DNA from: Williamsia phyllosphaerae
GTDB taxonomy: Bacteria > Actinomycetota > Actinomycetes > Mycobacteriales > Mycobacteriaceae
NCBI RefSeq assembly: GCF_014635305.1
Contig: NZ_BMCS01000001.1
Span: 2,666,001 to 2,730,000 of the forward strand
Reading direction: 5' to 3'
DNA: 64,000 bases
Made by a program: the position numbers and the translations under genes. Shown here in pieces: positions 45,316 to 54,471 of this stretch; the first letter of the stretch is position 1, and each line of letters begins with the position of its first letter. Under the pieces are notes generated by a model, which was not told where the DNA came from, made no database searches, and saw only the letters and a list, made by a program, of their open reading frames with translations.

Positions 45316-47463
45316 TCAGCCCTGCGCTCGCCGCAGGCTGACCGGCGGGGTACCGCCGGCCCGGAAGACGCGCAGCACCATGGCGACGGACTCGCCGTCG
45401 TCCACCCCGAACAGCGCGCGCAGGTCGCCGTCGAGACGGGCGAGCTCGTCAACTCGCCCCGGGGCCAGGCCTTCTCGGTCGCCGTCGTCGCGTGCGTGGA
45501 GCGAGATCGGTGTGACCGGGCAGATCGACAGTCCGAGTCCGGTGGCGCGAACCCAGAGGGCCTGCGCGGCGGTACCGCCACGAACGTGATCGGCCGAGCC
45601 GGCGCCGTCCTGGCAGATCGCCACGACCGCCGAGGACGAGCCCACGAGACCCTGCGTCGGCGCGCCCAGCGCGGAGCCGGCATCCCACTCCGCGAGCAAC
45701 GCCATCACGTCGGTTCGCCGGGTGACCTCGAGCATGCCGAGACCGCTCCGCCCGACGCCCAGGGTGTCCGGACCCAGCCCGGTCGACGGGTCGGCATCGG
45801 AGTCGGGCCACCGGATCTCGGCCACCATCTCGGCGTGCAGATCGGGTGTCAGGTGGCGGATCCGGTCATGGGCGGCGAGGATCCCGCCGCACCGGACGAT
45901 CTCGGACCGGTCGGTGACGATCCGCGCGATCCCGCCCGACGAATCCGCCGCCGCGCGCAGTGCGTGGATCTCGTCGTCGGACAGTGGGGTCCCGTCACCG
46001 GGGCGTCGGTCGGTGGCCCGTCGCAGCATCGCGTCGAGGAGACCCGCGCGCTCGGGGTCGGCGCCGTCTCCGAACGCGTAGCGCAGGGCGAGGTCGTCAC
46101 CCGATCCGGTCGTCGCGAGTTCCCCGGCGACCGACCGGGCGGTGGCCGCGACGTCGATGTTGAACGCCATGGCGCCCAGCGCGACCGCACTCGCACGACG
46201 GTCGATGTCGCCGAGCCGGCCGCGTTCCCGCAGTGTCACCGTCACGCCGGTGTCGTCGGGTGAGACCGTCCACGGCTGGGAGTTGCCCGCCGAGGGAGCC
46301 CGCTTCCCCGCGTAGACGACCGCCTCGCGGTCGGGGAGCGATCCGAAGGTGGCCGCCACATCGTCGGGCGCCGGTGCCGACCGGGGTGGCACGGCCGTGG
46401 CCGTCAGCGGGTCGGCGAGAGCTTCGAGCTCGGCGTCGAGGTCGATGCGTATGCGCCCCGAGGGCAACGGATGGCCCAACCCCAGGCGTCGGACCGCCGC
46501 CGCGCACGTCGCGCCGCCGAGCGCGACGTCGCCACCGAGTTGTGGCCAGGTAGAGATGGTCCGTCCCAGTTCGACCGCCGATGCGGCCATGCGTGCGGTC
46601 ACGCGTGCGGCGTCGAGCAGGGTGATCCCCAACGGGACCTTCTGTGCCGTGGTCAATCCGGACAGGGCGGCGGCGTCGATCTCGCCGAGCAGGCCGTGGA
46701 ACAGCGGGCGTTCGCGGTCGAGGTCGAAACGTTCGACATCGAGTACGCCGCCGTCGCTCGTCTCCATGATCACCGGGATCCCGCGCGCGCGTGCGTGATC
46801 GCGCACGATGACCTTCGCGTCGAAGGAGTCGCATTCCTCGAGCACGATGTCGAGGCCGTCGAGGAAATCGGCCACCGTGTCCTCGTCGAGTCCGCCGGGT
46901 GCGATCTCGACACGGAGATAGGGGTCGAGTTCGGCGATCCTGCGAGCGGCCACCACCGCTTTGTTGACCCCGAGATCGAACACCGACCCCGGCACCCGGT
47001 TCAGGTTGGACAGGTCGATGGTGTCGAAGTCCATCAGTCGGATCGCGCCCGCGAGTCCCTCGACGGCAAGGGTGTGGGCAACGGCGTGTCCGACGCTGAG
47101 CCCCAGCACACCGACGGTGACGCCGGTCAGACGATCCTGTTCGGCCGCGGTGATCTTGTTCCGGTTCCGGTCCAGACGCAGTCGTCGGAACCCGTTCGGG
47201 CCGAGCACGCGGACCAGGCTCGAGCGCCACGGGTAGTGCACCCAGCGTGGCGACTCCGTCAGCAGCGCCTCGTCGGGCGGCGGGATCACCTCGGCCAGTG
47301 AGGTCTGCTGTTCGGCGAGGGTGTCGAGGCGGCGGACGGACCGATCGGCGCCGATCGCCTCGAGTCGGGCGCGATCGGCGGGGTCGTTCTCGTCCAGGAT
47401 CTCGACGGCGGCGTCACCGGTTCCCACGTGGTCGGTCGTCGCAATCCCTGCATCCGCCATCAT
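45316..47463 (-). CDS. Rv1355c-type ThiF-like/nitroreductase fusion
   Basis: A 715-residue protein. After about 110 residues comes a ThiF/E1-like adenylation domain (VGVLGLSVGHAVAHTLAVEG, then MDFDTIDLSNLNR, about 116-160, through 330). A nitroreductase-like FMN domain follows (about 395-700; signature APSAGNSQPW). Length and order match M. tuberculosis Rv1355c (MoeY); the molybdopterin link suggested by that name is unsupported. The classical E1 catalytic Cys and the CxxC zinc pairs are not evident. ATG 47463 has AGGGG upstream. It is divergent from a possible N-acyltransferase gene and next to a GGDEF gene. Confidence 0.85.
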   Translation of the reverse strand: MMADAGIATTDHVGTGDAAVEILDENDPADRARLEAIGADRSVRRLDTLAEQQTSLAEVIPPPDEALLTESPRWVHYPWRSSLVRVLGPNGFRRLRLDRNRNKITAAEQDRLTGVTVGVLGLSVGHAVAHTLAVEGLAGAIRLMDFDTIDLSNLNRVPGSVFDLGVNKAVVAARRIAELDPYLRVEIAPGGLDEDTVADFLDGLDIVLEECDSFDAKVIVRDHARARGIPVIMETSDGGVLDVERFDLDRERPLFHGLLGEIDAAALSGLTTAQKVPLGITLLDAARVTARMAASAVELGRTISTWPQLGGDVALGGATCAAAVRRLGLGHPLPSGRIRIDLDAELEALADPLTATAVPPRSAPAPDDVAATFGSLPDREAVVYAGKRAPSAGNSQPWTVSPDDTGVTVTLRERGRLGDIDRRASAVALGAMAFNIDVAATARSVAGELATTGSGDDLALRYAFGDGADPERAGLLDAMLRRATDRRPGDGTPLSDDEIHALRAAADSSGGIARIVTDRSEIVRCGGILAAHDRIRHLTPDLHAEMVAEIRWPDSDADPSTGLGPDTLGVGRSGLGMLEVTRRTDVMALLAEWDAGSALGAPTQGLVGSSSAVVAICQDGAGSADHVRGGTAAQALWVRATGLGLSICPVTPISLHARDDGDREGLAPGRVDELARLDGDLRALFGVDDGESVAMVLRVFRAGGTPPVSLRRAQG

Positions 47464-47663
47464 TCTGCCCCTTTGTGGTCGATGATCATCAACAATGCGC
47501 GTGATCTCATTCATGGTGCGATACGTCGTTGTCCGTCGGCTGACATGCGCACCTTTCTTTCATTCCTGGTCAGAACCGGCACAATTGACTCGGCCGGCTT
47601 CTCGGGTGGGCCCATTGTTCTGATCGGCCATCAATCGACCCGCACACATAGAGGAATTGAACA

Positions 47664-48410
47664 ATGTCTATAACAAATGTGGAATTCGCGATCAATCAAT
47701 TGGGATCGTCCCTTCCGCCCATGTCCGAGCCGATGTCGGTATTCGACGCCGCAAGCGGATGCCACCTCGTTCTCGGTACGCCGCGCAGTGTCCCCGAACT
47801 GTGGACGCGGTACCTCGACGGTGCGCGGGATCTGTACGCGGCGCACGGCGTGAGCGCCGCGCTGGACCACGACGCGGTCGTCGACGGGGACAGCACGACG
47901 CTGTTCTACGCGGCGGTGGACCGGGCGGGGGTGGTCCGCGGTGGCCATCGCGCACAGGGGCCGTACCTCGACGTGCGGGACAGCCACGCGCTCGTCGAGT
48001 GGAGCGGCAACGACGGTCGCGACGAGCTCATCGCCGCGGTGAGATCGCGGCTGGCCCATGGGGTGGTCGAGATGAAGACGGCGTGGGTCGATCCGACGGC
48101 CGACGACCCCTCCGCGGTCTCGGCGCTGCTCGCCCGGGTCGCGGTGCCCACGATGCGGACGACCGGCGCGCGGTTCATCATGGCCACCGCCGCCGAACAC
48201 GTCCTGCGGCGCTGGTCGAGTTCGGGTGGGCGGGTCGACAAGCGGGTTCCGGCCGCCTCCTACCCCGACGAGCGGTACCGCACGAGCCTGATGTGGTGGG
48301 ACCGCGAGACGATGGGACGACTTGCCGAGCCGGCCGTCTGGCGACAGATCCGCGAGGAGGCCTGCGTCTGGGAGGGGTTCGGCGGTGAGATGGGGCGGTC
48401 GGTCGCCTGA
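47664..48410 (+). CDS. possible N-acyltransferase (AHL-synthase/FeeM-like GNAT fold)
   Basis: A 248-residue soluble protein. Residues 48-105 resemble the core of acyl-homoserine-lactone or N-acyl-amino-acid synthases: an ARDLYAAHG helix, an acidic DHDAVVDGD, then the strand pair FYAAVDRAGVVRGGHR. The best-conserved acidic and Arg positions of that family look present, but this is pattern recognition only. The C-terminal part (about 160-248) is not recognised. AGGAA precedes ATG 47664. It is divergent from the Rv1355c-type gene, which suggests one pathway. It could instead be an unrelated lineage-specific protein. Confidence 0.5.
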   Translation: MSITNVEFAINQLGSSLPPMSEPMSVFDAASGCHLVLGTPRSVPELWTRYLDGARDLYAAHGVSAALDHDAVVDGDSTTLFYAAVDRAGVVRGGHRAQGPYLDVRDSHALVEWSGNDGRDELIAAVRSRLAHGVVEMKTAWVDPTADDPSAVSALLARVAVPTMRTTGARFIMATAAEHVLRRWSSSGGRVDKRVPAASYPDERYRTSLMWWDRETMGRLAEPAVWRQIREEACVWEGFGGEMGRSVA

Positions 48411-48421
48411 TTCCGCGTCGC

Positions 48422-49687
48422 TCACCGTCCGGTGGGGCCCGGTGACGACTGGTCGCCGGCGACGAAGTGGATCGGTGACGACGACAGGCACACGACACGG
48501 TCGCGCCCGGCGCTCTTGGCGACGTAGACCCACCGGTCGGCGAGGTGGGTCAGATGGTCGATCACCTGGGAGATGTTGGGCGCCCCCGTACCTCGGCTGG
48601 ACAGCGGCGCCGTCACCGCGCCGACGCTGACCGTGACCGTGGACATCGACGACACGGCCAGCCGGATCCGTTCGGCGGTCGCGGCCAGTGCGGACTGCCC
48701 CGTCGTGGGGCACAGGAGGACGAACTCCTCCCCGCCGAACCGTCCGATCAGCGAACGCGTCGGGGCCGCCCGGTTGATCGCGACGACGGTGTCGACGAGC
48801 ACGGAGTCGCCGACCGCGTGACCGAGACGATCGTTGACCGCCTTGAAGTGGTCGACGTCGATCAGCAGGAACCCGATCTGATCGCCGGATGCCGCCACCT
48901 CGGCGAGCAGTTCGCTGCTGCGGGTGAGGAAACCCCGGCGATTGAGCAGGCCGGTCAGCGGGTCGGTGTCGCCGAGGACGGCGTAGCGCGCCATGGTGAT
49001 CTCCAGTGAGCTGCGCAGGGCCGCCACGATGAACACCGGGACCATCACGTTCGCCACCCCGGCACCACATTTGACCAGCACCCCGGCGACCGATGACGGG
49101 TCGACGAAGGCGAGTCCGAGCGCGAGCACGATCGCCACGACAGAGAAGGTCAGGACCACCCGCCGGGTGGACGACATGGCGGATATTGCCGGGATGGCCG
49201 CGAGCAGGGTGATGATCACGCCCGCGGCGGCGGGTTCGGTGACGATGTATGCCGACCCCGCGATGCCGAACATCCCGATCATCCCGAACACCGCGAACAG
49301 TCGGTCGCTGAGCCTGCCCACGATCGCCGTCGTCGAGAAGACGATCAGCGTGAACACCCAGATCGCGCCCAGGTACGGCCAGCAGCCCTCGCGGATGATG
49401 TCCGGCGAGACGAAGGCGAGCAGTGGCAACGGGAGCGCGCCACTCGTGCTGAGGAGGACCGCGGCGGACCGGGCGTCGAAGTGCCCGACGAGTGTGCGCG
49501 TCCGGCGGCCGAGACGGATGTTCTCGGTGACCGGTCCTTCGGGCATCACCGCGTCGCCACTCTGCGCCGTGTCGGTCCATCTGGTCCGGGGGACCTCTGC
49601 GGACACCGAGGGGACCTCTGCGGACACCGAGGGGACGGCACCGGGCGCATCGATGTCGCCTCGCGGTGCGTCGGGGTCGGTGTACAC
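48422..49687 (-). CDS. membrane diguanylate cyclase (GGDEF)
   Basis: A protein of up to 421 residues with about six transmembrane helices (about 70-230) and a C-terminal GGDEF domain (about 245-400). The active site is intact: DTDPLTGLLNRRG, LLIDVDHFKAVND and RFGGEEF, so c-di-GMP synthesis is expected. No RxxD inhibitory site is seen at the usual place, and no EAL domain follows. Start: GTG 49687 includes a duplicated PSVSAEV segment; ATG 49546 would remove it. It stands on the same strand as the Rv1355c-type gene, with the putative acyltransferase between them. Confidence 0.88.
   Translation of the reverse strand: MYTDPDAPRGDIDAPGAVPSVSAEVPSVSAEVPRTRWTDTAQSGDAVMPEGPVTENIRLGRRTRTLVGHFDARSAAVLLSTSGALPLPLLAFVSPDIIREGCWPYLGAIWVFTLIVFSTTAIVGRLSDRLFAVFGMIGMFGIAGSAYIVTEPAAAGVIITLLAAIPAISAMSSTRRVVLTFSVVAIVLALGLAFVDPSSVAGVLVKCGAGVANVMVPVFIVAALRSSLEITMARYAVLGDTDPLTGLLNRRGFLTRSSELLAEVAASGDQIGFLLIDVDHFKAVNDRLGHAVGDSVLVDTVVAINRAAPTRSLIGRFGGEEFVLLCPTTGQSALAATAERIRLAVSSMSTVTVSVGAVTAPLSSRGTGAPNISQVIDHLTHLADRWVYVAKSAGRDRVVCLSSSPIHFVAGDQSSPGPTGR
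49591..49632. repeat. perfect 21-bp tandem duplication
   Basis: GGACCTCTGCGGACACCGAG plus G is repeated exactly at 49591-49611 and 49612-49632, with a partial third copy after it. If the GGDEF protein starts at GTG 49687, each copy encodes seven residues on the - strand (repeated PSVSAEV). Being a multiple of three it keeps the frame. Confidence 0.9.
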
Positions 49688-49844
49688 GCGTTCAACTATG
49701 CCCTGTCCGATGCTTGTTCGGCAGTCGAGTGGAACCCCTACAGTGCCTGATGAATCGTGAATTCGAGATGTCGATGTCGGCTATTGTCGATCAGCATCCG
49801 ATTGCCGGTTGTCGACGAATGCTCCGCGACGTGTGTCCACGCAC

Positions 49845-50015
49845 TCATTCCGGCCATGAATAGTCGTGGCGGTGCATGACCGTATTGCACGAAAGACAGA
49901 CCCAGATGCGCTGCGGAGGGTCGCACTGATTGTCCCAACCGACCAACATCCGACGGATGCCGAGTCGGTGCCCACGCGGACATCGGTACGGGAAACGCTC
50001 GACCAACGGGGCCAT
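49845..50015 (-). CDS. small zinc-ribbon protein, unknown function
   Basis: A 56-residue protein with a metal-binding look: YRCPRGHRLG near residue 10, then a Cys in NQCDPPQ and a CLSCN pair, ending HRHDYSWPE. Start ATG 50015 has AGGTGG upstream; longer versions run over Thr/Val-rich non-conserved sequence. Similar short CPRGH proteins occur in Gordonia and mycobacteria as I recall, with no known role. It stands alone between the GGDEF and the alcohol dehydrogenase genes. Confidence 0.6.
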   Translation of the reverse strand: MAPLVERFPYRCPRGHRLGIRRMLVGWDNQCDPPQRIWVCLSCNTVMHRHDYSWPE

Positions 50016-50223
50016 GGATCCACCTCGAACTCGGCCCGCGACGAGTACCACAACGGTAGTCGACGAGTCGGCCGCGACGACGAGCGGTGGACCCGCAGTG
50101 GCAGAGAGGCCAGACACGCCGGGACGCCACTAGAACACGTTTCATTTTCGGTCGGCAGTGACTAGTGTCACGGACAAGGTGTTGTTCGGCCGCGGGCCGT
50201 CGCAGGCGAGGAGTAGGAGTCAG

Positions 50224-51354
50224 ATGAAGACCAAAGGTGCATTGCTCAGGAACTTCAACGAGCCGTGGGCGATCGAGGAGATCGAGATCGGGGACCCGCG
50301 TGCCAGCGAGGTCAAGATCCGGATGGAAGCGGCCGGGATGTGCCACTCCGATCACCACCTGGTCACCGGCGGCATCCCGATGGCCGGGTTCCCGGTGCTC
50401 GGCGGTCACGAGGGTGCGGGCGTCGTCGAGGCGGTCGGCGAGGGTGTCACCGACTTCGCCGTCGGCGACCACGTCGTCCTCTCGTTCATCCCGTCGTGCG
50501 GCAAGTGTCCGTCGTGTCGGTCCGGCCTGAGCAACCTGTGCGATTTCGGCGCCATGCTGCTGCAGGGTGAGGCCGTCTCCGACCACACCTTCCGGGTGCA
50601 CACCGCGAGCGGCGAGGACGTCTACCCGATGACGCTGCTCGGCACCTTCTCGCCGTACATGGTCGTCCACGAGACCTCGGTGGTGAAGATCGATCCGTCC
50701 ATCCCGTTCGAGGTCGCGTGCCTCGTCGGCTGTGGCGTGCCCACCGGTTTCGGCTCGGCCACCCACAGCGCCAACGTGCAGGTCGGCGAGGACGTCGCAA
50801 TCGTCGGTTGTGGCGGCGTGGGCATCTCGGCGCTGCAGGGTGCGGTCATCTCCGGTGCCCGCTACGTCTTCGCCATCGACCCGGTGGAGTGGAAGCGTGA
50901 GCAGGCCATGAAGTTCGGGGCCACGCACGCCTTCTCCAGCGTGGAGGAGGCCGCGATGTCGATCGCCGAGGTCACCGAGGGCGCGATGGCCAAGAAGGTC
51001 ATCGTCACCGTCGGCGAGGTGCACGGCAAGGATGTCGACCTGTGGATGGGCATCACCTCCAAGGCCGGTACCTGCGTGCTGACCGGCATGGGCTCCATGA
51101 TGGAGACCGATGTGACGCTTAACCTCGCCATGCTGACCCTGCTGCAGAAGAACCTGCAGGGCACCATCTTCGGCGGTTCGAGCCCCAAGCTCGACATCCC
51201 GCTCCTGCTGTCGCTGTACAAGTCCGGGAAGCTGAACCTCGACGACATGGTGACCCGTCAGTACAAGCTGGAGCAGATCAACGAGGGCTACCAGGACATG
51301 CTCGACGGCAAGAACATCCGCGGCGTCATCCGTTTCACCGACGAGGATCGCTGA
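50224..51354 (+). CDS. NDMA-type zinc alcohol dehydrogenase (MDR family)
   Basis: A 376-residue medium-chain dehydrogenase. The catalytic zinc ligands are in GMCHSDHHL and GGHEGAGV; the structural zinc cysteines are in CGKCPSCRSGLSNLC. The Rossmann motif is IVGCGGVGISALQG. Segments AFAIDPVEWKR-like (here FAIDPVEWKR), LNLAMLTLLQKN and QYKLEQINEGYQDML match the NDMA-dependent, mycofactocin-associated group, whose NAD(H) stays bound. No mycofactocin genes are in the window. AGGAG at 50209-50213 precedes ATG 50224. Confidence 0.9.
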   Translation: MKTKGALLRNFNEPWAIEEIEIGDPRASEVKIRMEAAGMCHSDHHLVTGGIPMAGFPVLGGHEGAGVVEAVGEGVTDFAVGDHVVLSFIPSCGKCPSCRSGLSNLCDFGAMLLQGEAVSDHTFRVHTASGEDVYPMTLLGTFSPYMVVHETSVVKIDPSIPFEVACLVGCGVPTGFGSATHSANVQVGEDVAIVGCGGVGISALQGAVISGARYVFAIDPVEWKREQAMKFGATHAFSSVEEAAMSIAEVTEGAMAKKVIVTVGEVHGKDVDLWMGITSKAGTCVLTGMGSMMETDVTLNLAMLTLLQKNLQGTIFGGSSPKLDIPLLLSLYKSGKLNLDDMVTRQYKLEQINEGYQDMLDGKNIRGVIRFTDEDR

Positions 51355-51405
51355 GCCCTCGTCGTCCGGCGTGCGACGTCTCGTCCGCCGGCCGGTCGTG
51401 ATCAG

Positions 51406-52239
51406 ATGGACGGCATGTCCGTACTCGATCGACTCGACGACTGGCCGGTGGACAACGTCGCCGCGGCGATCGTGCTCGACGGCTCGACCGTCGCACGCCA
51501 CGGGGACCTGAGTCGACGGTTCTCCCTCGCCTCGGTGAGCAAGCTGCTCACCGCCTACGCCGTGCTCGTCGCCGTCGAGGAGGAGGCCGTCGAGCTGACC
51601 ACGGAGGCTGGACCTCCCGGCGCGACCGTCGAGCACCTCCTCGCGCACGCCTCGGGTCTGGCGTTCGACTCCGGCGAGACCCAGGCGGGCGTGGGGGAGC
51701 AACGCATCTACTCCAACGCCGGATTCGCGGTCCTCGCCGACACCGTCGCGGCGGCGACCGACATCGCCTTCGCCGACTACTTCGCGCAGGCCGTGTGCGA
51801 GCCGCTGGGTCTGTCCGACACCGATCTCGACGGGCCCGCCGGCCACGGCGTGCGTTCGACGGTCACCGACCTCGCGCGTTTCGCCGCCGAGCTGCTGGAC
51901 CCGCGGGTGCTGGCCGCCGAGACGCTGGCCGACGCCACGTCGGTCCACTTCGCCGGTCTCGACGGTTTCGTTCCCGGGTACGGCAGGCACCGTCCGAACG
52001 ACTGGGGTCTCGGGTTCGAGATCCGGGCGGAGAAGTCGCCGCACTGGACCGGGTCGACGAACTCGTCCGCGACCGTCGGTCACTTCGGGCAGTCGGGGAC
52101 CTTCCTGTGGGTCGATCCGGACCTGCGTGCGGCCTGCGTCGTGCTGACCGACCGCCCCTTCGGCGCCTGGGCGAAGCCCTTGTGGTCGGACTTCAACGAC
52201 GCGGTCGTCGCCGCGATCCGTGCCGAACACCGGGCCTGA
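51406..52239 (+). CDS. serine beta-lactamase-like/class C-type hydrolase
   Basis: A 277-residue protein of the beta-lactamase (PF00144) family. It has the SxxK motif SVSK near residue 45, YSN near 104 and HFGQSG near 228 as the third box. No signal peptide, so cytoplasmic; these are usually esterases or peptidases rather than antibiotic-degrading enzymes. It starts at ATG 51406 or 51415. It follows the dehydrogenase gene by 51 nt and may be cotranscribed. Confidence 0.83.
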   Translation: MDGMSVLDRLDDWPVDNVAAAIVLDGSTVARHGDLSRRFSLASVSKLLTAYAVLVAVEEEAVELTTEAGPPGATVEHLLAHASGLAFDSGETQAGVGEQRIYSNAGFAVLADTVAAATDIAFADYFAQAVCEPLGLSDTDLDGPAGHGVRSTVTDLARFAAELLDPRVLAAETLADATSVHFAGLDGFVPGYGRHRPNDWGLGFEIRAEKSPHWTGSTNSSATVGHFGQSGTFLWVDPDLRAACVVLTDRPFGAWAKPLWSDFNDAVVAAIRAEHRA

Positions 52240-52370
52240 TCGCACAGTTCTCAACTGACACTGGCGCAACACGGGTCACATGAGGCACACTTGTGATCGA
52301 AGTTGTGCTATCCGCGGTGTCGCAAGGTCGTTGGGGAAGACGTTCCTCGTCGAGACCCGGAGGTAGAACA

Positions 52371-52889
52371 ATGCGCACTCTTTCGCAGTTCGCTGACCTG
52401 ACGACGGGCGTGGTGTACATCCACTCGTCGCCGACAGCGTTGTGCCCGCATGTCGAGTGGGCGTTGTCGTCGACCCTGGATGCCCGCGCGAACCTGAAGT
52501 GGTCGGCGCAGGACGCCGCGCCCGGTCTGCAGCGTGCCACCGTCGACTGGACCGGTCCGGTCGGAACCGGATCCCGCCTGGCCAATGCGCTGCGCGAGTG
52601 GTCGGCGTTGCGGTTCGAGATCACCGAGAACGCCAGTGACGGCGTCGACGGCGAGCGGTTCTGCCATGTGCCCGGTCTCGGACTGTGGCGCGGCTCGATG
52701 AGCGCGAACGGCGACGTCATGATCGGGGAGCTGCAGTTGCGCGCCCTGATGGACTCACAGCCCGACAGCGCCGGACTGGCCGGACGACTCGACGCCGCCC
52801 TGGGAACCGCCTGGGACGAGGCCCTCGAGGCGTTCCGCATGGGCGGCGCGGGCGCCGAGGTCACCTGGCTGCACCAGCGCGTCGGCTGA
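52371..52889 (+). CDS. DUF3145 family protein
   Basis: A 172-residue protein conserved in actinobacteria as DUF3145. It starts MRTLSQFADLTTGVVYIHSS and has PHVEWALSSTLDA and a helical ending. The function is unknown. GGAGGT at 52359-52364 gives a clear start at ATG 52371. It has its own upstream region of 131 nt and ends at a strong hairpin shared with accD6. Confidence 0.85.
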   Translation: MRTLSQFADLTTGVVYIHSSPTALCPHVEWALSSTLDARANLKWSAQDAAPGLQRATVDWTGPVGTGSRLANALREWSALRFEITENASDGVDGERFCHVPGLGLWRGSMSANGDVMIGELQLRALMDSQPDSAGLAGRLDAALGTAWDEALEAFRMGGAGAEVTWLHQRVG

Positions 52890-52902
52890 CCCGACCGGAA
52901 CC

Positions 52903-52946
52903 ACGAGAAAGGCCCTGGACTCCGCGGAGTCCAGGGCCTTTCTCGT
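52903..52946. terminator. bidirectional terminator, perfect 44-nt inverted repeat
   Basis: A perfect palindrome centred at 52924.5 with outer arms ACGAGAAAGGCCCTGGACTC and its complement. The arm nearest each end gives a run of pairs such as AAAGGCCC/GGGCCTTT. It lies between the convergent DUF3145 and accD6 genes and would terminate both. Confidence 0.92.
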
Positions 52947-52964
52947 TCGGGGATCAGCTGACGG

Positions 52965-54416
52965 TCACAAGGGGATGTTCTTGTGCCGTCCGCGTCGTGC
53001 CGGCGCCGAGGCCAACGCCTCGGCGACGATGCTGCGGGTCTTCGCCGGATCGATGATCTCGTCGACGACACCGATGGACTGCGCACGTCCGACACCGCCG
53101 GCGATGGCCTCGTGCTCGACGGCGAGACGTTCGTGCAGAGCCTCACGCTCGTCGTCGGCTGCTGCGGCCAGCGCCTTCTTGTGCAGGATGCCCACGGCGG
53201 CCTTGGCCCCCATGACGGCGACCTCGGAACCGGGCCATGCGAACACGGCCGTGGCACCCAGCGCCCGCGAGTTCATCGCGATGTAGGCGCCGCCGTAGAT
53301 CTTGCGGGTCACCAGCGTGACGCGGGGGACCGAGCACTCGGCGAATGCGTGGAGCAACTTGGCGCCACGACGGACGACGCCGTCCCACTCCTGGCCGACA
53401 CCGGGCAGGTAGCCCGGGACGTCGGTCAGCACGATCAGCGGGATGCCGAACGCGTCGCACAGGCGGACGAACCGCGCCGCCTTCTCCGCGCTGAGCGAGT
53501 TGAGGCAACCACCCATGCGCAGCGGGTTGTTGGCGACCACACCGACACTCCGGCCGGACAACCGCCCGAAACCGACGACGATGTTGGGCGCGTACTTCGG
53601 CTGGATCTCCTCGAAGCTGGAGATCTCGGTCTCACCGTCGGCGGCGAGGTCGGTGTCGAGCAGGCCGTGCACCACCGGGTGCACGTCGTAGGCCCGACGG
53701 TTCGACTCGGGCAGCAGTGCCCGCAGGTCGGTGTCCCCGGCCTCGGCGCGCTGACGGCTGAAGTGTCCCTGCTGGCTGAACATCCCGATCAGGCGACGGG
53801 CACGCCACAGCGCGTCCGGCTCCGAATCGGCGGTGATGTGCGAGACGCCCGACTTCTTGCCGTGCGTCAACGGTCCGCCGAGCGACTCCATGTCGACCTG
53901 CTCGCCGGTGACGCTGCGGACGACGTCCGGTCCGGTGACGAACACCCGACCGGCCGGCGCCATGATGACGATGTCGGTCAGGGCGGGCCCGTAGGCCGCC
54001 CCGCCGGCGGCGAAGCCGACGACCACCGAGATCTGCGGCACGTACCCGGAGGCACGCACCATGGCCTCGAACACCTTGCCGACCGCGTGCAGCGCCTCGA
54101 CACCCTCGGCGAGGCGAGCCCCACCGGAGTGCCAGATGCCCACGATCGGTGCCTGCTCGGCGATGGCGGTGTCGATGGCGTTGACGATGTGCGCACACCC
54201 CACCACGCCCATGGCACCGCCCATGACGGTCCCATCGGTGCAGTAGGAGATGGTGCGTACGCCCTTCACCCGGCCGACTGCGGCCTGCACGCCCGACTTG
54301 TCGCGGGTGTGCAGCAGCGACATCGAGCCCTCATCGAAGAAATTGGTCAATCGCAGCAAGGGGTCGCGTGGATCGACGGATTCCTCCTGGGAAGTGATCG
54401 GAGCCATGGTGGTCAT
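52965..54416 (-). CDS. accD6: acyl-CoA carboxylase beta subunit
   Basis: A 483-residue carboxyltransferase subunit with two crotonase-like halves. The acyl-CoA region includes GIWHSGGARLAEGVEAL and VGFAAGGAAYGPALTD; the carboxybiotin side includes VLTDVPGYLPGVGQEW and TRKIYGGAYIAMNSRALG. It carboxylates acetyl-CoA to malonyl-CoA for FAS-II and mycolate synthesis with a biotinylated AccA3-type partner encoded elsewhere. Position directly after kasA identifies AccD6. ATG 54416 has AGGAGA upstream. Confidence 0.95.
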   Translation of the reverse strand: MTTMAPITSQEESVDPRDPLLRLTNFFDEGSMSLLHTRDKSGVQAAVGRVKGVRTISYCTDGTVMGGAMGVVGCAHIVNAIDTAIAEQAPIVGIWHSGGARLAEGVEALHAVGKVFEAMVRASGYVPQISVVVGFAAGGAAYGPALTDIVIMAPAGRVFVTGPDVVRSVTGEQVDMESLGGPLTHGKKSGVSHITADSEPDALWRARRLIGMFSQQGHFSRQRAEAGDTDLRALLPESNRRAYDVHPVVHGLLDTDLAADGETEISSFEEIQPKYAPNIVVGFGRLSGRSVGVVANNPLRMGGCLNSLSAEKAARFVRLCDAFGIPLIVLTDVPGYLPGVGQEWDGVVRRGAKLLHAFAECSVPRVTLVTRKIYGGAYIAMNSRALGATAVFAWPGSEVAVMGAKAAVGILHKKALAAAADDEREALHERLAVEHEAIAGGVGRAQSIGVVDEIIDPAKTRSIVAEALASAPARRGRHKNIPL

Positions 54417-54471
54417 CGATTCTCCTAACGATTTCGACAGAGTCACTGTGTGCGCGAACGCATCACGTGTG

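Noticed and set aside
49738-52272. 844-codon open frame antisense to the alcohol dehydrogenase and the beta-lactamase-like gene
   Set aside because: No domains; both sense genes have intact active-site motifs.
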